From Pseudomonas sp. Z8(2022) (lineage in GTDB: Bacteria; Pseudomonadota; Gammaproteobacteria; Pseudomonadales; Pseudomonadaceae): 64,000 nucleotides of DNA. Below are positions 33,952 through 44,826 of this stretch, piece after piece. The position numbers and the translations under genes are program-made. The stretch covers positions 2,170,001-2,234,000 of the forward strand of contig NZ_CP107549.1 in the NCBI RefSeq assembly GCF_025837155.1, read 5' to 3'. The notes below the pieces were generated by a model that searched no databases, was not told the DNA's origin, and worked only from the letters and a program-made list of their open reading frames with translations. Position 1 is the first letter of the stretch. Every line of letters starts with the position of its first letter.

Positions 33952-36900
33952 TCAGTGGAAGTCACGGCTGCGTATGTCCAGCCCGGTGAGCATTGCCGTC
34001 ATGTCCGTCAGACGTCCGGCGATCACGTGACGTACGCCATCCTGGGTTTCCAGATGGCCATCGATGCGCAGCATCTGCGATTGCACCAGTACTCGCCGCT
34101 GACGCTCGGCCAGGTCATGCCAGACGACCACATTGACCAGGCCGAACTCATCTTCGAGCGTGACGAAGATGACGCCGCTGGCGGTTTGCGGTCTTTGCCG
34201 ACCGATCACCAGGCCGGCAACGCTGACCGGACGGCCATGCTCGACTGCCTGCAGTTCACGTGAACTGCGGCAGCGCTGCGCACGCAGGGCCTGGCGCAGC
34301 AGAGCCAGAGGATGCGGGCCGAGGGTGGTACCGAGGGTGGCATAGTCGGTCAGCAGATCTTCCCCCTGTGAAGGTGTAGGCAGCTTCAGAGATGCCTCGT
34401 CTGGCGCCGATATACCGGCGAACAGCGGCAACTGTTCCTCGACGCCGGCCACCGCCCAACGCGCCTGGTAGCGGTGGCCAGCCAGACCACCGAGCGCGCC
34501 GGCATCGGCCAGCCGCTCACGCGCCGAGGCATCCAGACGTGCACGCCTGCTGAGGTCTTCGACATCGCGGAATGCGCCTGACAGGCGTGCCTGTTCGATG
34601 CGGCGCGCGTCGTCCTCGCGCATGCCGCGAATCATCCTCAGTCCCAGGCGGATGGCCGGTTCGCCATGTTCGTCCGGCTCCAGGCTGCAGTCCCAGTCGC
34701 TGTAGCGCACATCCACGGGACGCACCTCGACGTCATGCCGCCGCGCGTCCTGCAGCACCTGGTCGGGACTGTAGAAACCCATCGGCCAGCTGTTGACCAG
34801 AGCGCAGGCATAGGCCGCAGGCTCATGACACTTCAGCCAGCAGCTGGCGTAGGCGAGCAGGGCGAAGCTGGCCGCATGCGACTCGGGGAAGCCGTAACTG
34901 CCAAAACCTTCGATCTGGCGGAAGATCCGTTCGGTGAATGCCTGCGAGTAACCCTTTTCCAGCATGCGCGAGGTGAGCCGCTGGCGATGGGGTTCGAGAC
35001 CTCCATGGCGTTTCCAGGCGGCCATGCTGCGGCGCAGTTCATCCGCTTCGCCTGGAGTGTACTCGGCTGCGACGATGGCCAGTTCCATCACCTGTTCCTG
35101 GAACAGCGGCACACCTAGGGTGCGCTCGAAAACCGGCCTGAGTTCATCGGAGGGGTAGTCAATGGCTTCTTCGCCGTTTCGCCGGCGCAGGTAGGGATGC
35201 ACCATGTCGCCCTGGATCGGCCCCGGACGGACGATGGCCACCTGAATTACCAGATCGTAGAAGGTTTGCGGACGCAGCCGTGGCAGCATCGCCATCTGTG
35301 CGCGGGACTCGATCTGGAATGCACCGATGGTATCTGCGCGGCTGATCATGGCGTAGGTTGCCTGGTCCTCCTTGGGCAGAGTGGCCAGCGTCCACTGCTT
35401 GCCACGGTAGCGCTCGATCAGGCCGAAACAGCGGCGCAGCGCACTGAGCATGCCCAGAGCCAGCACGTCGACCTTGAGCAGGCCGACCCTGTCCAGATCA
35501 TCCTTGTCCCATTGGATGACCGTGCGTTCGACCATGGTCGCGTTCTCCACCGGCACCAGCGTGTCGAGTGCGTGCTCGGAAATGACGAAGCCGCCCGGAT
35601 GCTGCGACAGATGACGGGGAAATCCGACCAGCTCGCCAGTCAGGATCAGTACACGTCTGAGCAGCGGATTCTGCGGGTCGAAGCCCGCTTCCAGCAGGCG
35701 CTGCGGCGTTGGCGGGCCGCTGCTCCAGCGGCCACAGCAGTCAGCCAGGGCATTGACCTGATCCGGCGGCAAGCCAAGGGCCTTGGCGACATCGCGTATC
35801 GCCCCGGCGCCGTGATAGGTGTTGACCACGGCGGTGAGCGCCGCACGGGTTCGCCCGTAGCGGCGAAACACGTACTGGATGACTTCTTCGCGGCGCTCAT
35901 GTTCGAAATCGACGTCGATATCCGGTGGCTCATTGCGTTCGCGGGAGAGAAAGCGCTCGAACAACAGCCGGCTCTCGGTGGGGTCCAGCTCGGTGATGCC
36001 AAGCACGAAACAGACGCTGGAGTTGGCCGCCGAGCCCCGGCCCTGGCAGAGGATGTGCTGCTCGCGGGCAAAGCGGACAATGTCGTGCACGGTCAGAAAG
36101 TAGCTCTCGTATTTCAGCTCGGCGATCAGCTCAAGCTCATGCTCGATCTGCGCGCGGGCGGCGGCCGGCACACCCTTGGGCCAGCGCTCGGCGGCGCCAC
36201 GCTCCACCAGAACGCGCAGCCAGGAGGTGGGATCATGCTCTGCAGGCACCAGCTCGTGCGGGTAGTGATAATTCAGTTGGCTGAGATCGAAACTGCAGCG
36301 CTCGACGATGCGTAGTGTTTGCGCGAGCAGCTCGGGCGGGTACAGCTCGCCCAGTTCCTCAAGCCGGCGCAGATGCCGCTCGCCATTGGCGAATAGATGG
36401 GCACCGGCCTCGGCCACGGGTAGATGATGACGGATGGCGGTCATGCAGTCCTGCAGGGCGCGGCGGCCACGGGCATGCATGTGCACGTCGCCACAGGCCA
36501 CCGCCGGCAAGTCATGGGCCGCGGCCAGTTCGAGCAGGCGCTGCAGACGCGCGCTATCGTCCGCGCCGCGATGCAGTTCGACGCCCAGCCACAGAAGCTC
36601 GGGAAAAACCGAACGAAGCCAGGGCAGGGCAGTGGTATCGCCTGCGCTGAGCCAGATGGCCAGCAGGCCATCGAGCGGCGCCACGAAATCCTCTTGCAGC
36701 AATCGGTAGCTGCCCTTTGCCGACCTGCGTCGCGCCCGAGTGATCAGACCGCATAGCGCCTGATAGCCCGTCAGGTTCTCGGCCAGCAGCACCAGTTTCG
36801 GGCCTTTCTCGATCTGCATTTCGCTGCCCACGATCAGCTTTACCCCGGTTTTTTTCGAGGCCTCCCACGCGCGCACGATACCGGCCAGGGTACATTCATC

Positions 36901-37020
36901 GGTGATCGCCAGGGCCTGGTAACCCAGCCGAGCCGCACGTTCGAACAGCTCCTGAGCGCTGGATGCGCCGCGCTGGAAGGTGAAGTTCGACAGGCAATGG
37001 AGCTCGGCGTAATCGCTCAT
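33952..37020 (-). CDS. dnaE2: Error-prone DNA polymerase ImuC (DnaE2)
   Basis: 1022 residues. PHP domain at the N terminus ([22 protein letters not shown]), C-family polymerase palm with the catalytic [20 protein letters not shown], and a C-terminal OB fold. Works with ImuB in damage-induced translesion synthesis. The ATG overlaps the imuB stop by 4 bp. Third gene of the SOS cassette. Confidence 0.96.
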   Translation of the reverse strand: MSDYAELHCLSNFTFQRGASSAQELFERAARLGYQALAITDECTLAGIVRAWEASKKTGVKLIVGSEMQIEKGPKLVLLAENLTGYQALCGLITRARRRSAKGSYRLLQEDFVAPLDGLLAIWLSAGDTTALPWLRSVFPELLWLGVELHRGADDSARLQRLLELAAAHDLPAVACGDVHMHARGRRALQDCMTAIRHHLPVAEAGAHLFANGERHLRRLEELGELYPPELLAQTLRIVERCSFDLSQLNYHYPHELVPAEHDPTSWLRVLVERGAAERWPKGVPAAARAQIEHELELIAELKYESYFLTVHDIVRFAREQHILCQGRGSAANSSVCFVLGITELDPTESRLLFERFLSRERNEPPDIDVDFEHERREEVIQYVFRRYGRTRAALTAVVNTYHGAGAIRDVAKALGLPPDQVNALADCCGRWSSGPPTPQRLLEAGFDPQNPLLRRVLILTGELVGFPRHLSQHPGGFVISEHALDTLVPVENATMVERTVIQWDKDDLDRVGLLKVDVLALGMLSALRRCFGLIERYRGKQWTLATLPKEDQATYAMISRADTIGAFQIESRAQMAMLPRLRPQTFYDLVIQVAIVRPGPIQGDMVHPYLRRRNGEEAIDYPSDELRPVFERTLGVPLFQEQVMELAIVAAEYTPGEADELRRSMAAWKRHGGLEPHRQRLTSRMLEKGYSQAFTERIFRQIEGFGSYGFPESHAASFALLAYASCWLKCHEPAAYACALVNSWPMGFYSPDQVLQDARRHDVEVRPVDVRYSDWDCSLEPDEHGEPAIRLGLRMIRGMREDDARRIEQARLSGAFRDVEDLSRRARLDASARERLADAGALGGLAGHRYQARWAVAGVEEQLPLFAGISAPDEASLKLPTPSQGEDLLTDYATLGTTLGPHPLALLRQALRAQRCRSSRELQAVEHGRPVSVAGLVIGRQRPQTASGVIFVTLEDEFGLVNVVVWHDLAERQRRVLVQSQMLRIDGHLETQDGVRHVIAGRLTDMTAMLTGLDIRSRDFH

Positions 37021-38426
37021 GCGAACCAGCCGTGCAGCAACAGCGGCCCATCACTGCCGACCGGGCGATAGGCCCAGCCGCGCTGGCCGGCATGGGTCTG
37101 CACCACGTAATAGTCGCGGCGTACATCCTCGCCATCCCACCAGCCAGACTCGATGCGCTCGGGGCCGGCGAGAATGCGCAGCGAAGCCTCATGCAGCGGC
37201 TGGGGTTCGCTCAACAGCCAGCCTGGCCGAGGGCCTCTGGGCGGCAGCACGGAGCTGGTCGCCTCGTTGGACCAGGCACGCTCGGGGCGGTGATCGGCTC
37301 TGGCACCCAGGCCATGCAGGGCCTCATCACCGAGACGCGCCCGCAATCGTTCACGCAATTGCTCCCAGGGCTGGTTCTGCTGTGGGCGCTCTTCGAACAA
37401 TTGCTGGTGCTGCGGCGCAAAAGCCGGCAGTTCACGCGCCACCAATCGTACGGCCAACACCGGTGCCGGCAGCTGCTGATGCTCCAGGCGGCCGCGTGTC
37501 AGCTCAAACAGCATGGCGGGATCACGCTCGGCGCTGAGCAGGCCAACCTGTATCTGCGTATTGGCGCCCGAGCGGTGTTCCAGGTGCAGGGCGAAACGCT
37601 GCACGCCGCTGTCACGACCGGCCAGGTAGGCGGCCAGGTCGGCGGTCAGCCGGCGCAACGGGAACAGCAGCGCCTGATGGGATTCCACCTCGAAATTCAG
37701 TTCGATGCGGGCAACGAACACATCGGCTGGCGTAAAGAAATCCAGCGCCAGTGGTCGCAGACCCAGCAGCGTATCGAGATGGAGCAACACTTCGGCAGGA
37801 AAACGCCTGGCCAGGCTGTCGCGCGGCAAGGCCAACAGCTGCCGCAGTTGCCTGAGCCCCATGCGGTTGAAGGCTGTGGTTGCCGCAGCGGAAAGCCCGA
37901 GCCGATCGACGGGCAGGGGATCGAGCATCTGCCTGAGCACCTGCCCATCACTTGCCATCAGGCCATCACCGATATTGACCAGCACCCGCGCAGCCGCCGG
38001 GTTCGGTGCGACGGCAATACGATGCTGGAAGGCCAGTGCCGAGAGCTCGGCGCGCAAACGAGCCTCGAAACGCGGCCAGGGGCCGAACAGCCCCATGCTC
38101 GATTGCACTTCCAGTAGCAGGCAGCGTGGGTAATGCAGGCTGACCTGGGCACTGAAACCGTAAGCCCAGGCGGCCAGAAACTGCTGCCAGCGCTCGATGG
38201 CCGCGAGGTCGTATTCTGCGCTGGCAAAGCCGCGCGTCAGGGCCTGCGCCGCCGTCAGCGACTGACCGGGCTTCAGCCCCAGTGCACGAGCCGCCGAATT
38301 GACGGCCTGCACGACGCGCCGTTGTGGCGAGCCAGTGAGCAGCGCCAACGGCTCGTCGGGATTGGCGCGGTTACGCTGCACGCCGTCCATGGCCAGTTGT
38401 GGCAGCAGGATGCAAGCCCAGAGCAT
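37017..38426 (-). CDS. imuB: ImuB, inactive Y-family polymerase of the mutasome
   Basis: 469 residues from ATG 38426 ([17 protein letters not shown]), 7 bp after the imuA stop; the longer frame overlaps imuA. Y-family fold, but the acidic catalytic residues are not in place: the N terminus has LLPQLAMDG rather than the DxD/E region of active enzymes. In other bacteria ImuB binds the beta clamp and recruits DnaE2 and ImuA. A possible clamp motif is not evident by eye. Confidence 0.93.
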   Translation of the reverse strand: MLWACILLPQLAMDGVQRNRANPDEPLALLTGSPQRRVVQAVNSAARALGLKPGQSLTAAQALTRGFASAEYDLAAIERWQQFLAAWAYGFSAQVSLHYPRCLLLEVQSSMGLFGPWPRFEARLRAELSALAFQHRIAVAPNPAAARVLVNIGDGLMASDGQVLRQMLDPLPVDRLGLSAAATTAFNRMGLRQLRQLLALPRDSLARRFPAEVLLHLDTLLGLRPLALDFFTPADVFVARIELNFEVESHQALLFPLRRLTADLAAYLAGRDSGVQRFALHLEHRSGANTQIQVGLLSAERDPAMLFELTRGRLEHQQLPAPVLAVRLVARELPAFAPQHQQLFEERPQQNQPWEQLRERLRARLGDEALHGLGARADHRPERAWSNEATSSVLPPRGPRPGWLLSEPQPLHEASLRILAGPERIESGWWDGEDVRRDYYVVQTHAGQRGWAYRPVGSDGPLLLHGWFA

Positions 38427-38433
38427 GGCAGGC

Positions 38434-39051
38434 TCAATGCCAGGCAAAGACGAGCGGCCGGGCAGGCGGCAAACCACCGCGGCACTTGATCACCCGAACT
38501 TGTGCCGGCTGGCTTTCGAGCACCAGGCGCAGCGCCGCCGGTGACGGGTTGGCAGCCTCTGCCTGCGGCCGGTAGGCAAATGCCAGGGTCTGCCCGGTCG
38601 CGGCGGCCACCTGCAGGCGCCTCAAGGCTCGGTCATCGGCCTGGCGCAACCAGCTCAGCACCGCGCCACAGCTGCCCGAGCGCAGGCATTGTTCAGCCGC
38701 CCACAAAGCGTCGCGGCCATCGGCCTGGATGATGCTCAGTTGCCGCAGATCGACGCCGGCCTGAATCCAGGCCTGAGGGTAGGGCAGGTGAGGCGGGGCG
38801 ATCAGCACGACCCGCTCGCTGGCGGTCGTCAGCCTGGCAAGGGTCGGCCACAACAGACTCAGCTCGCCGATGCCCGGCACGGCGGTGAGAATTTCGCTGA
38901 GCGCAGCCGTGGGCCAGCCGCCACCGGGCAGTGCGGCGTCGAGAAAACGGTGTCCGGTTGAGAAATTGGCACTCGCTGGCGATGAAACGGCCTGACCTCG
39001 CCATACGCGGCGGGCGTCGATCAGCCGGTCGAGTGCTACCACGGATGACAT
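38434..39051 (-). CDS. imuA: ImuA, SulA/RecA-like mutasome protein
   Basis: 205 residues from ATG 39051 (MSSVVALDRLIDARRVWRG); the longer frame would read through the LexA box. RecA-like core with LPGGGWPTAALSEIL near residue 45, in the place of a Walker A, and LVFAWH at the C terminus. First gene of imuA-imuB-dnaE2. No lexA2 gene precedes it, unlike P. putida. Confidence 0.9.
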   Translation of the reverse strand: MSSVVALDRLIDARRVWRGQAVSSPASANFSTGHRFLDAALPGGGWPTAALSEILTAVPGIGELSLLWPTLARLTTASERVVLIAPPHLPYPQAWIQAGVDLRQLSIIQADGRDALWAAEQCLRSGSCGAVLSWLRQADDRALRRLQVAAATGQTLAFAYRPQAEAANPSPAALRLVLESQPAQVRVIKCRGGLPPARPLVFAWH

Positions 39052-39068
39052 GGGTAACGACCAAAATA

Positions 39069-39111
39069 CTGTATATAGATACAGTATTGAGCCGGCCATC
39101 GTATCGGTCAA
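39069..39111 (-). promoter_or_regulatory. LexA-controlled imuA promoter
   Basis: LexA box CTGTATATAGATACAG at 39069-39084, a near-ideal CTGT-N8-ACAG site with extended symmetry. On the minus strand TTGACC (39111-39106) and AATACT (39088-39083) form -35 and -10 with a 17-bp spacer. The box overlaps the -10 and the start region, so bound LexA would block initiation. Confidence 0.9.
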
Positions 39112-39237
39112 GGGGCTGAGCAGGGCAGTTCGTCGCCGCCCATGCTCCAGCGCGATGCGATAAGCGGTCATCCAATATGACAGAACATCGCAGAAGCGCA
39201 CCTGTCAGCTGATAGGTCACCTTCAGGAAGAGTTGCC

Positions 39238-39564
39238 ATGAAAGAACACACCGACAACAACCTCCACGACTGGCAGCGCTACGCGTCGCTTGGTAGTGGT
39301 CTGGCGTTGATAGGCGCCGGTTTACGACGCGGCGGATTGCTGGGCCTGGCGGGCGCCGCCCTGGGTGGGTGCTTGCTGGCTCGCGGCCTTGGCGAGCATC
39401 ACGAGTTCAAGCGCGCGCGGCTGGCCGACCCACTCGGGCCAGGTGCCGAGAAGGCCCGGTACGCGCACATGCCGCTGGATTCCGAGGTGCACAGCCCGGA
39501 CTTCGCCACGCAGGGTACGCTGCCCGATACCACACCCATGGGGCATGAACGGTCAGGACCATGA
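39238..39564 (+). CDS. Small YgaP-like (DUF2892) membrane protein
   Basis: 108 residues. Two glycine-rich membrane helices (about 17-55: ASLGSGLALIGAGLRRGGLLGLAGAALGGCLLARG) with the spacing of the YgaP transmembrane domain, then a hydrophilic tail of unknown role. RBS AGGAAG precedes ATG 39238. Overlaps the next gene by 4 bp (ATGA). Confidence 0.75.
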   Translation: MKEHTDNNLHDWQRYASLGSGLALIGAGLRRGGLLGLAGAALGGCLLARGLGEHHEFKRARLADPLGPGAEKARYAHMPLDSEVHSPDFATQGTLPDTTPMGHERSGP

Positions 39565-39980
39565 ACGATCCGTTCGATCTGGCGCGTTTCGTCGAGGCGC
39601 AGCAGCGCGATTATCAACAGGCCCTCGAAGAGCTGTGTGCCGGGGCCAAGCGCAGCCACTGGATCTGGTACGTGTTTCCGCAGCTGCGTGGCCTGGGTCG
39701 TAGTGAAATGGCCGAGCGTTACGGCATAAGCGGGCTGGCCGAGGCGCGGGCCTACCTGGCGTACCCGTTGCTCGGTTCGCGCCTGGAGGATTGCGTGCGA
39801 GCGCTGTTGTCCCATCGCGGGCGCCCGGTGCGGCAGATCATGGGCTCGCCGGATGACCTCAAGCTGCGTTCGAGCATGACCTTGTTCCAGGCCGCTGCGC
39901 CGACGCAGCCGCTGTTCGCTGAGGTGCTGCAGGCGTTCTACGACGGTGAGCAGGATGCTGCGACCTTGCAGCGCCTGTAA
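39561..39980 (+). CDS. DUF1810 protein
   Basis: 139 residues with the family signature DLARFVEAQ near the N terminus, SHWIWYVFPQLRGLGRSEMAERYGI (32-56) and DDLKLRSSMTLF (96-107). Function unknown. Translationally coupled to the gene before it. Confidence 0.93.
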   Translation: MNDPFDLARFVEAQQRDYQQALEELCAGAKRSHWIWYVFPQLRGLGRSEMAERYGISGLAEARAYLAYPLLGSRLEDCVRALLSHRGRPVRQIMGSPDDLKLRSSMTLFQAAAPTQPLFAEVLQAFYDGEQDAATLQRL

Positions 39981-39983
39981 GCC

Positions 39984-40664
39984 TCATGGCTCGCTGCGGC
40001 GGACGGGCCAGATCCCGCCGTCGCCAACCACCACGATGCGCTGATCGGGTTCTGCACGAAAGGTCATTGTGCCGGTGAAGCTGCCGAATGCCGGCAGCAG
40101 GCTGACCTCATCGCCCAGCACGAAGCAGGGCAGGCGCAGGCGTTGTCGGCCCCGGCCATGCAGCGTGTAGGCCGGGTGTACGTGGCCGGCCAGCACGTGG
40201 TGCGTGGTATGCGCGCGAGGCTCATGCTGCAGGGCGAAGGGGCCGAGCAGCAGCGGTTCTTCCACTACCGCGATGCGCAAGTCTTCAGGAGGGTCGCCCG
40301 CACGTTTGTCGTGGTTGCCGCGCACCAGGGTCATGGCCAGTTCGGCGTGGCGCGCGCGCCACTCAGCCAACGCCGACAGGGTAGCCGGCGTGCGGGAGCC
40401 GGGGGCATGGAGAAAATCACCGAGAAAGATCAGCTGGTGACAATCGAAACGCTGCAACAGGGCGTCCAGACGCTGCAGGTTGGCGGCAGTGGTGCCTTGT
40501 GGAACCGGCTGGCCTAGGGCGCGATAGGCCGCAGCCTTACCGATGTGTATGTCGGCGACCAGCAGCGCCTGCTGCTGCGGCCACCAGATTGCCTTGTCCG
40601 CCAGCAGCCAGAGTTCGGCACCGGCCAGTTGCACGCTGTGATAATTGGTAGGGGGTTCGGTCAT
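39984..40664 (-). CDS. pdeM: Ligase-associated DNA damage response endonuclease PdeM
   Basis: 226 residues. Calcineurin-type metallophosphoesterase: VADIHIGK, FLGDFLHAPG, RGNHD and a late HPAY give the two-metal site. Last gene of the ligase-associated repair cluster, 10 bp after the helicase stop. Confidence 0.92.
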   Translation of the reverse strand: MTEPPTNYHSVQLAGAELWLLADKAIWWPQQQALLVADIHIGKAAAYRALGQPVPQGTTAANLQRLDALLQRFDCHQLIFLGDFLHAPGSRTPATLSALAEWRARHAELAMTLVRGNHDKRAGDPPEDLRIAVVEEPLLLGPFALQHEPRAHTTHHVLAGHVHPAYTLHGRGRQRLRLPCFVLGDEVSLLPAFGSFTGTMTFRAEPDQRIVVVGDGGIWPVRRSEP

Positions 40665-40674
40665 TGGATCTCTA

Positions 40675-43287
40675 TCAGCGGCGTTTTTTCGGGCGCTGCG
40701 CCGGTGGCCGGGGCAGGCCGTCCTTGCCCTGACGCGGAGAGCGGCCTTTGCGCGGCGCCGGGCGCTCGTCGTCGATGGCGAATGCCGGGTCCTGATAACC
40801 GCCTGGCCCAGCGGCCTGCTCCAAATCGGCCACCATGCGCCGGATACGGTCGGCGAGCTTCTCCGAACTCAGGCTTTCGCGATAGCGCTCCACCAGCAGC
40901 GGGAAGGCGAAAGGCGTAGCGCGCTTGACCGTGCGGATATCCAGGCGGCGCGATTGCAGGCGCTGCAGGGTGTGCTGCAGGCGCTGCACGTCCAGCTCCT
41001 GGCGCAACACTTCTTCCTGGGCCTGGCCGAGCAGCAGATTACCGGGGTCGTATTGGCTGAACACGTCGAAGAACAGCGCGCTGGAGGCCTGAAACTGGCG
41101 GGCACTCTTTGGCGCACCGGGGTAGCCGCTGAACACCAGGCCGGCGATGCGGGCAATCTCGCGAAAGCGCCGGCGCGCCAGTTCACCGGCGTTGAGGCTG
41201 GCAAGTACGTCGGGCAAAAGATCGTCCGTGCTGAACAGCTCGGGCGTGAGCCGCGCGGCGAAATTCACTTCACTGGGGCAGAGCAGCTCCAGGCCGTAAT
41301 CGTTGACCGCGATGGACAGGCTCAGTGGCTGTTCTCGGGCCAGGCGCCAGGCCAGCAGACTGGCCAGTCCCAGATGCACCGAGCGCCCGGCGAAGGGGTA
41401 GAGGAACAGGTGCCAGCCTTCGCGGGACTTGAGCACTTCTGCCAGCAGGGTGGTCGCGCCGGGCAGGGCGGACCAGGCCTGCTGCACGTCGAGCAATGGA
41501 CGCAGCAGCTGCATCTCGGGGCCGACGTATTCTTCCCTGGCTGCAGCATCGAGCTTGGCCAGCACGGCGTCCGCCAGTTCGCTGGAGAGCGGCATGCGCC
41601 CGCCGTTCCAGCGCGGGATCGCAGCCTTGCGGCTGGTGGCGCGGCGCACGTAGACGGTCATGTTTTCCACCCGCACCAGCTCCAGCGTGCGGCCGGCGAA
41701 AAGGAAGGTGTCGCCGGGGCGCAGACGGGCGATGAAACCTTCCTCGACGCTGCCCAGCGAGCCTCCACCGCCGCCTTTGCTCCAGTATTTCACCGCCAGG
41801 CTGGCGTCGCTGACGATGGTGCCGATGCTCATGCGATGACGCCGCGCCAGACGCACATCCGGCACCTGCCACAGACCGTCGGCATCCGGCTCGGCGCGGC
41901 GGTAGTCGGGGTAGGCGGTCAGCGAATGGCCGCCGTGGCGGATGAAGGCCAATGCCCATTGCCATTCATCGTCGCTAAGGCTGCGATAGGCCCAGGCGCT
42001 ACGGACTTCGGCCAGCATGGCATCGGCCAGAAAACCGCCGCCCAGGGCCATGCTCACCAGATGCTGGACCAGGACGTCGAGCGGCTTGTCCGGCGATTGC
42101 CGCGCTTCCACCTTGCGCTCGGCCACGGCGGTTTTAGCGGCGGCAGCTTCCAGCACTTCCAGGCTGTGGGTGGGCACCAGCGTGGCGCGGGACGGACGCC
42201 CCGGGGCGTGGCCGGAGCGCCCGGCGCGCTGCATCAGACGAGCCACGCCCTTGGGCGAGCCGATCTGCAGCACCCGCTCCACCGGCAGAAAGTCCACGCC
42301 CAAGTCCAGGCTGGAGGTGCAGACCACGGCTTTCAAACGGCCTTCCTTGAGCGCCAGTTCGACCCAGTCGCGCACCTCGCGCGACAGCGAGCCGTGGTGC
42401 AGGGCGAGCAGACCGGCCCAGTCCGGGCGGGCTTCAAGCAACGCCTGATACCAGGTTTCAGCCTGCGAGCGGGTGTTAGTGAACACCAGGGCGGTGCTGC
42501 TGGCGTCCAGTTCCTCGACCACCTGCGGCAGCATGCGCAGCCCCAGATGTCCGGCCCAGGGGAAGCGCTCCAGTCCGGGTGGCAGCAGGCTGTCGATGCG
42601 CAGGTCTTTGGCCAGCTTGCCCTGGACCAGGCGCCCGGCTTGCATCAGCACCTCGCGGGCATGTTCGAGGTTGCCGAGGGTGGCGGACAGCGCCCATACC
42701 AGCAGCTCCGGATGCCACAGGCGCAGGCGCGCCAGGGCCAGTTGCAGCTGCACGCCGCGCTTGTTGCCGAGCAGCTCGTGCCATTCATCGATTACCACCA
42801 TACGCAGGTGAGCGAAGGCCTCGCGCGCATCGGCACGGGTCAGCAGCAGGGACAGGCTTTCCGGCGTGGTGATCAGCGTGGTTGGCAGTTTGCGGCTTTG
42901 CCGAGCACGTTCGGCAGAGCCGGTGTCGCCGGTGCGCAGGCCAATGTTCCAGGGAATTTGCAGGTCATCCAGCGGCGCCTGCAGGGCGCGGGCGGTGTCG
43001 GCGGCAAGGGCGCGCATCGGGGTGATCCACAGCACCGTCAGTGGCGCCATCAGCGGTTTCTTGCGGGGGCGAGGACTGGCGCTGACAGCAGGAGAGGGCG
43101 TGGCGAAGCGGTCCAGGGCCGCGAACCATACGGCGTAGGTTTTGCCGGCGCCGGTAGATGCGTGTAACAGGCCCGACTCGCCAGCCTTGACCGCCTGCCA
43201 GACTTCCTTCTGAAAGGCGAAGGGCTTCCAGCCGTGCCGGGCGAACCAGGCACTGGACAGACTGCGACGGCGAACGGGTTGATCCAT
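40675..43287 (-). CDS. Ligase-associated Lhr-type DEXH helicase
   Basis: 870 residues. Walker A ASTGAGKT (43-50), DEWH box in [15 protein letters not shown], motif [13 protein letters not shown], then the winged-helix and beta-barrel Lhr core. A basic tail ([28 protein letters not shown]) ends the protein. It is an ATP-dependent 3'-5' translocase in the family. Its ATG overlaps the last base of the ligase stop codon. Confidence 0.93.
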   Translation of the reverse strand: MDQPVRRRSLSSAWFARHGWKPFAFQKEVWQAVKAGESGLLHASTGAGKTYAVWFAALDRFATPSPAVSASPRPRKKPLMAPLTVLWITPMRALAADTARALQAPLDDLQIPWNIGLRTGDTGSAERARQSRKLPTTLITTPESLSLLLTRADAREAFAHLRMVVIDEWHELLGNKRGVQLQLALARLRLWHPELLVWALSATLGNLEHAREVLMQAGRLVQGKLAKDLRIDSLLPPGLERFPWAGHLGLRMLPQVVEELDASSTALVFTNTRSQAETWYQALLEARPDWAGLLALHHGSLSREVRDWVELALKEGRLKAVVCTSSLDLGVDFLPVERVLQIGSPKGVARLMQRAGRSGHAPGRPSRATLVPTHSLEVLEAAAAKTAVAERKVEARQSPDKPLDVLVQHLVSMALGGGFLADAMLAEVRSAWAYRSLSDDEWQWALAFIRHGGHSLTAYPDYRRAEPDADGLWQVPDVRLARRHRMSIGTIVSDASLAVKYWSKGGGGGSLGSVEEGFIARLRPGDTFLFAGRTLELVRVENMTVYVRRATSRKAAIPRWNGGRMPLSSELADAVLAKLDAAAREEYVGPEMQLLRPLLDVQQAWSALPGATTLLAEVLKSREGWHLFLYPFAGRSVHLGLASLLAWRLAREQPLSLSIAVNDYGLELLCPSEVNFAARLTPELFSTDDLLPDVLASLNAGELARRRFREIARIAGLVFSGYPGAPKSARQFQASSALFFDVFSQYDPGNLLLGQAQEEVLRQELDVQRLQHTLQRLQSRRLDIRTVKRATPFAFPLLVERYRESLSSEKLADRIRRMVADLEQAAGPGGYQDPAFAIDDERPAPRKGRSPRQGKDGLPRPPAQRPKKRR

Positions 43288-44826
43288 CAGAGCAGGCCCT
43301 GCAGCGTGGCCAGAGTGTCGGCGTCTTCCACCTTTTTGTCGGTACGCCAGCGCAGCATGCGGGGGAAACGCACGGCGACACCGCTCTTGTGCCGCTTGGA
43401 CAGGGCGATGCCCTCGAAGCCCAGCTCGAACACCAGGGTCGGGGTAACGCTGCGCACCGGGCCGAACTTCTCCACGGTGGTCTTGCGGATGATCGCATCG
43501 ACCTTGCGCATCTCGTCATCGGTGAGCCCGGAGTACGCCTTGGCGAAGGGCACCAGTACGCGCTCGCCGGCGGCGGAATCGTCCCACACGGCGAAGGTAT
43601 AGTCGCTGTACAGACTGGCCCGGCGACCGTGGCCGCGCTGGGCATAGATCAGCACCGCATCGACGCTGAACGGGTCGACTTTCCATTTCCACCACAGGCC
43701 CAGGTCACGGGTGCGGCCGACGCCGTACAGGGAGTCGCGACGCTTGAGCATCAGGCCTTCCACGCCCAGCTGGCGAGAGGCTTCGCGCTGGTGGGCGAAG
43801 TCCTGCCAGTCGCTACCGGTGAGTTGCGGCGAAAGTTGCAAACGGGCGTCGCCGACCTCCGCCACCAGCAGCTCCAGCCGTGCCCGGCGCTCGTCCTGGG
43901 GGCGCGAACGCCAGTCTTCACACGGCGCCACTGCCTGTGGCGGGCTCCTTCCAGGCCACCAGCTCACCATCGAGCACGCTGCCGTCCGGCAGCACCTCGG
44001 CCAGTTCGTGCAGCTCCGGGAAGCGATCGGTGATGAGTTCTTCGCCGCGGGACCACAGCCACAGGCGCCCGTCGCGCTTGACCAGCTGCGCACGGATGCC
44101 GTCCCACTTCCATTCCACCAGCCAGTCGCTGGCCGGCCCCAGCTGAGCGTCAAACTGTTCCAGCGGCTGCTGTAGCGGATGGGCGAGAAAGAAGGGGTAG
44201 GGTTGGCCACCGCGCTGGGCGTGCTCGTCCTCCGATTCGGCAGCGATCAGTGCCAGATAGCGCTGCGCGGTGGGCCGGTGCGACAGGTCGGTGTAACCCA
44301 CCAGCCGTTGCGCCACGCGCTTGGCGTCGATCTGCGCCAGGCCTGCCAGGGCACGAGTCACCAGCAGCTTGGAGACGCCGACGCGAAAGGCGCCGGTCAG
44401 CAGCTTGAGGCTGACCATCAGGCTTTGTCGATCCAGCTGCGCCCACAGTGGCGGCAGACGCTCGGCCAGCTCGGCGGGAGGCAGGCCGCGCAGGGGCAGC
44501 AGTTGTTCTTCCAGCCACCAGGCCAGGCCTTGGTCGGACAGGTGTTGTGACTCGGGCAAGAGCAGGGCAATGGTTTCCGCCAGATCGCCAACAGCCTGGT
44601 AACTCTCCTCGAACAGCCAGTCGGAAAGGCCGGAAAGCTCCGTGGCCAGCTCGCGCAGCACCCGTGTCGGCACGATCTGACGTGGCCGGCCGCCAGCCAG
44701 GAAGTACACCGCCCAGGCCGCATCGGCTGGCGGCGCTTCGGCGAAATACTCCTGCATGGCCTGCAGCTTGGCATTGCTCGAGGTGGTGGCGTCCAGTCGT
44801 GCGTAGAGTTCGGCGAAGGCTTTCAT
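43287..44826 (-). pseudogene. ATP-dependent DNA ligase, frameshifted with internal deletion
   Basis: Two overlapping frames together make one ligase. The N-terminal part from ATG 44826 carries motif I (EWKWDGIR), the SRGEE stretch and motif III (DGELVAWKE), then stops at 43918 after GSGAV. The C-terminal part resumes a frame away at CEDWRSRPQDERR and has motif IV (EGLMLKR), motif V (WWKWKVD) and the OB fold to FPRMLRWRT. About ten residues separate WK from DWR, whereas relatives as I recall them have about 45, including the motif IIIa segment. A deletion of roughly 100 bp that also shifted the frame explains this. If real, the ligase is inactive. The rest of the gene looks undecayed. Confidence 0.8.

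Noticed and set aside
40645..43167. Plus-strand frame of 840 codons opposite the Lhr-like helicase
   Set aside because: Shadow of a well-defined helicase; composition again Gln/Gly/Ala-rich with no domain.
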